Shown here piece by piece: positions 61,675-64,000 of a DNA stretch of 64,000 nt. The notes below the pieces were generated by a model, which made no database searches, had not been told where the DNA came from, and saw nothing but the letters and a program-made list of their open reading frames with translations. Position numbers and translations under genes: made by a program. This DNA is from Luteimonas fraxinea (GTDB taxonomy: Bacteria > Pseudomonadota > Gammaproteobacteria > Xanthomonadales > Xanthomonadaceae): assembly GCF_021233355.1 (NCBI RefSeq), contig NZ_CP089507.1:1612001-1676000 (forward strand), given 5' to 3'. Position 1 is the first letter of the stretch; every line of letters begins with the position of its first letter.

Positions 61675-64000
61675 ATGACCAGCCACGAGACCCTCGCGAC
61701 CGAGACCCCGGCCGCCGCCGCAGACGCCACACCGGACACCGCCACCGCACCTGCCCCATCCCCCATTTCCGTTGCGCCGCCCGCCGTCGAGCCCGACGAC
61801 GTGGTGCCGCCGCCCCCGAGTGCCGCCATGAACACCGCAATTGCAGAAGTCTTCGACGCCGATGCCGGCGTTTCCAACTGGATCACCAAGGAAGCCGGCA
61901 ACCGCCGGATTCCGTACGACCGTGCGCGCCTGGAGCGCAGCATCGACCGCACCCACGCCGAGTTCCCGCAGCTCGACATCGTCGACTACAAGCGCAGCGT
62001 GTTCGGCTTCGTCGAGCGCAAGGACGCGGTCAACGCCGACGACCTGGTCGACCATCTGATCCGCGAGGCCGAAGCCCGCGTCGATGTCACCGCGCCGGAG
62101 TGGGAATTCTTCGCCGCCCGCCTGTACCTGCACCGCCTGTACAAGCGCGCCAGCCGCAACCGCTTCTACGACGCCGAGCAGAAGTACGGCTCCTACGTCG
62201 GCCTGCAGGAATCGCTGGCCGACCGCACCATCTATTCCAACGACATCCTGCGCGCCTATTCCAAGGAAGAGCTGCAGGAAGCCGGCCGCATGATCGAGCC
62301 CGAGCGCGACAGGCTGTTCGCCTACAACGGCCTGTATCTGCTGGCCACGCGCTACCTCGCCACCGACACCTCGCGCGCCGTGTTCGAGCTGCCGCAGGAG
62401 CGCTGGCTGACCATCGCCCTGTACCTGATGCAGAACGAGACCAAGGGCGGCCGCGAGCGCCGCATGCAGCTCGTCGGCGAGGCCTACTGGGCGCTGTCGA
62501 ACCTGTACATGACCGTCGCCACCCCGACGCTGCAGAACGCCGGCAAGGTCGGCGGCCAGCTGTCGTCGTGCTTCATCGACACCGTCGACGATTCGCTGCA
62601 GGGCATCTACGACTCCAACACCGACATCGCCCGCGTCTCCAAGGGCGGCGGCGGCGTGGGCGCGTACATGGGCTACGTGCGCTCCAGCGGCTCGGCGATC
62701 CGCGGCGTGCCGAACTCCTCCGGCGGCGTGGTGCCGTGGATCAAGCAGCTCAACAACACCGCTGTGTCGGTGGACCAGCTGGGCCAGCGCAAGGGCGCGG
62801 TCGCGGTCTACCTCGACATCTGGCACCGCGACATCGAGAACTTCCTCGACCTGCGCCTCAACAACGGCGACCAGCGCCTGCGCGCGCACGACGTGTTCAC
62901 CTCGATCTGCATCCCCGACATCTTCATGGAGGCCGTCGAGCGTCGCGGCGACTGGTACCTGTTCGACCCGCACGAGGTCCACAAGATCAAGGGCTGGCAC
63001 CTGCAGGATTTCTTCGACGAGAAGAAGGGTGACCCGAACGGCAGCTTCCGCCGCAAGTACGAGGAAGTCGTCGCCGACGAGCGCATCTCGCGCAAGACCG
63101 TCAAGGCGATCGACATCTTCAAGCGCGTGATGGTGAGCCAGCTCGAAACCGGCAACCCCTTCATGTTCTACCGCGACGAAGTGAACCGGAAGAACCCGAA
63201 CAAGCACGTCGGCCGCGTGTATTCGTCGAATCTCTGCACCGAGATCCTGCAGAACATGAGCCCGACGAAGATGATGCAGGAGATCATCTCCGGCAACCAG
63301 ATCGTCACCACCAAGCAGGCCGGCGACTTCGTCGTCTGCAACCTGTCGTCGGTGAATCTGGGCCGCGCGGTCATGCCGCAGGCCGGCCAGAGCGATCTGA
63401 TCACCGACGTGCTCGAGCGCCTGATCCCGATCCAGGTGCGCATGCTCGACAACGTGATCGATCTCAACATGCTGCCCGTGCCGCAGGCCACGATCACCAA
63501 CCAGAAGTACCGCGCGATCGGTCTGGGCACCTTCGGCTGGCATCACCTGCTGGCGCAGAAGGGCATCCAGTGGAACGATGCGCAAGCCGAGGACTTCAGT
63601 GATTCGCTGTACGAGCGCATCAATTTCCTGACCGTGCAGGCCAGCATGGAACTCGCGAAGGAAAAGGGTGCCTACCCGGTGTTCGCCGGCAGCGACTGGC
63701 ACACCGGCGCGTACTTCAGCGACCGCAGCTACAACTCGCCCGAGTGGATGGATCTGGCCGCGCAGGTCGGCGTCAACGGCATGCGCAACGGCTGGCTGAT
63801 GGCGGTCGCCCCGAACATGTCCACCGCGCAGATCGCCGGCTCCACCGCGTCGATCGACCCGATCTACTCCGCGTTCTATTACGAAGAGAAGAAGGACTAC
63901 CGTCGCCCGGTCGCAGCCCCCGGCCTGTCGCTCGAGACCTGGCCCTACTACGAGAAGGGCGCCTACAAGGTCGACCAGTTCGCATCGGTGCGCCAGAACG
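61675..64000 (+). CDS. nrdA: ribonucleotide reductase alpha subunit (class I), 5' part
   Basis: Reduces ribonucleotides to deoxyribonucleotides. About 775 residues are visible, and the C-terminus lies right of the window. A low-complexity Ala/Pro/Thr start (1-50) precedes an ATP-cone (about 60-150), then the catalytic barrel: Cys299 in QLSSCFIDT, and the N-C-E active-site triad N519, C521, E523 in SNLCTEI. KGGGGVGAYMGYVRSSGS and WHRDIENFLDLRLN are typical of class I alpha subunits of this group. A GAGAGG ribosome-binding site lies 4 bases before the ATG at 61675. The riboswitch upstream suggests repression by B12; nrdB should follow outside the window. Class II identity is less likely but not excluded. 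Confidence 0.88.
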   Translation, partial: MTSHETLATETPAAAADATPDTATAPAPSPISVAPPAVEPDDVVPPPPSAAMNTAIAEVFDADAGVSNWITKEAGNRRIPYDRARLERSIDRTHAEFPQLDIVDYKRSVFGFVERKDAVNADDLVDHLIREAEARVDVTAPEWEFFAARLYLHRLYKRASRNRFYDAEQKYGSYVGLQESLADRTIYSNDILRAYSKEELQEAGRMIEPERDRLFAYNGLYLLATRYLATDTSRAVFELPQERWLTIALYLMQNETKGGRERRMQLVGEAYWALSNLYMTVATPTLQNAGKVGGQLSSCFIDTVDDSLQGIYDSNTDIARVSKGGGGVGAYMGYVRSSGSAIRGVPNSSGGVVPWIKQLNNTAVSVDQLGQRKGAVAVYLDIWHRDIENFLDLRLNNGDQRLRAHDVFTSICIPDIFMEAVERRGDWYLFDPHEVHKIKGWHLQDFFDEKKGDPNGSFRRKYEEVVADERISRKTVKAIDIFKRVMVSQLETGNPFMFYRDEVNRKNPNKHVGRVYSSNLCTEILQNMSPTKMMQEIISGNQIVTTKQAGDFVVCNLSSVNLGRAVMPQAGQSDLITDVLERLIPIQVRMLDNVIDLNMLPVPQATITNQKYRAIGLGTFGWHHLLAQKGIQWNDAQAEDFSDSLYERINFLTVQASMELAKEKGAYPVFAGSDWHTGAYFSDRSYNSPEWMDLAAQVGVNGMRNGWLMAVAPNMSTAQIAGSTASIDPIYSAFYYEEKKDYRRPVAAPGLSLETWPYYEKGAYKVDQFASVRQN

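Noticed and set aside
61675-64000. Class II (B12-dependent) ribonucleotide reductase
   Set aside because: The N-terminal ATP-cone and KGGGGVGAYMGYVR/WHRDIENFLDLRLN segments look like class I alpha subunits, and a B12 riboswitch would be expected to repress a B12-independent enzyme. Not fully excluded because the C-terminus is outside the window.

Overview
The window is high-GC bacterial chromosome. It fits a gammaproteobacterium of the Xanthomonadaceae/Lysobacteraceae (Lysobacter, Luteimonas or Xanthomonas relatives). The evidence is the housekeeping gene families, the cox assembly genes, a TonB receptor paired with a secreted peptidase, and short C- or G-rich hairpin repeats scattered between genes. 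I see no insertion sequences, prophage, CRISPR array, tRNA or rRNA, so this reads as core genome. Species cannot be fixed from sequence alone.

Layout. 1-3.2 kb (minus): M20 amidohydrolase (cut by the window edge), TauE/SafE exporter, purT. 3.4-6.6 kb (plus): lytic transglycosylase and cca. 6.6-11.1 kb (minus): a tight operon of midA-like methyltransferase, VanZ-like protein, amgK-like sugar kinase, VOC protein, DUF72 protein and GNAT. 11.3-12.9 kb: pteridine reductase and a membrane protein. 13.0-22.2 kb (minus): tsaD, folB, a YbdG-type MscS channel and folK, then six genes with overlapping or nearly abutting ends: ketosynthase III, metallo-beta-lactamase-fold hydrolase, NAD-dependent epimerase-like reductase, ceramide-glucosyltransferase-like GT, a small alpha/beta-hydrolase-like protein and a GT1 glycosyltransferase. 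This looks like a compact pathway for a glycosylated acyl product and is the best candidate here for an undescribed system.

22.2-27.9 kb (plus): rpsU, yqeY, GNAT, yihY, dnaG, a lipoprotein and a 31-residue lysine-rich protein. 27.9-36.0 kb (mostly minus): the aa3-type cytochrome c oxidase locus (ctaC, ctaD, a 47-residue membrane protein, ctaG, ctaE) and its maturation genes (SURF1, a Sco-like CxxxC protein, ctaA, cyoE), with a DUF2909 twin-membrane gene in opposite orientation between the two blocks. 36.2-46.5 kb: an unknown protein, putA, AEC transporter, fadL (minus), rhomboid protease, DUF1820, ETF-ubiquinone oxidoreductase and a membrane-anchored cytochrome c; several of these feed electrons from proline or fatty acids to the respiratory chain. 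46.6-57.5 kb: secreted nuclease, alpha/beta hydrolase, zapE, TonB-dependent receptor, M14 carboxypeptidase and a LysR regulator. 57.6-60.9 kb: a large MscS-family channel and a secreted protein with a duplicated domain. 61.2-64.0 kb: a sigma70-like promoter, a cobalamin riboswitch and the start of a class I ribonucleotide reductase large subunit, cut by the right edge.

Many minus- and plus-strand genes have long open frames on the other strand because of GC bias; these were not annotated. Functions are assigned from recognisable motifs and context; no database search was possible.
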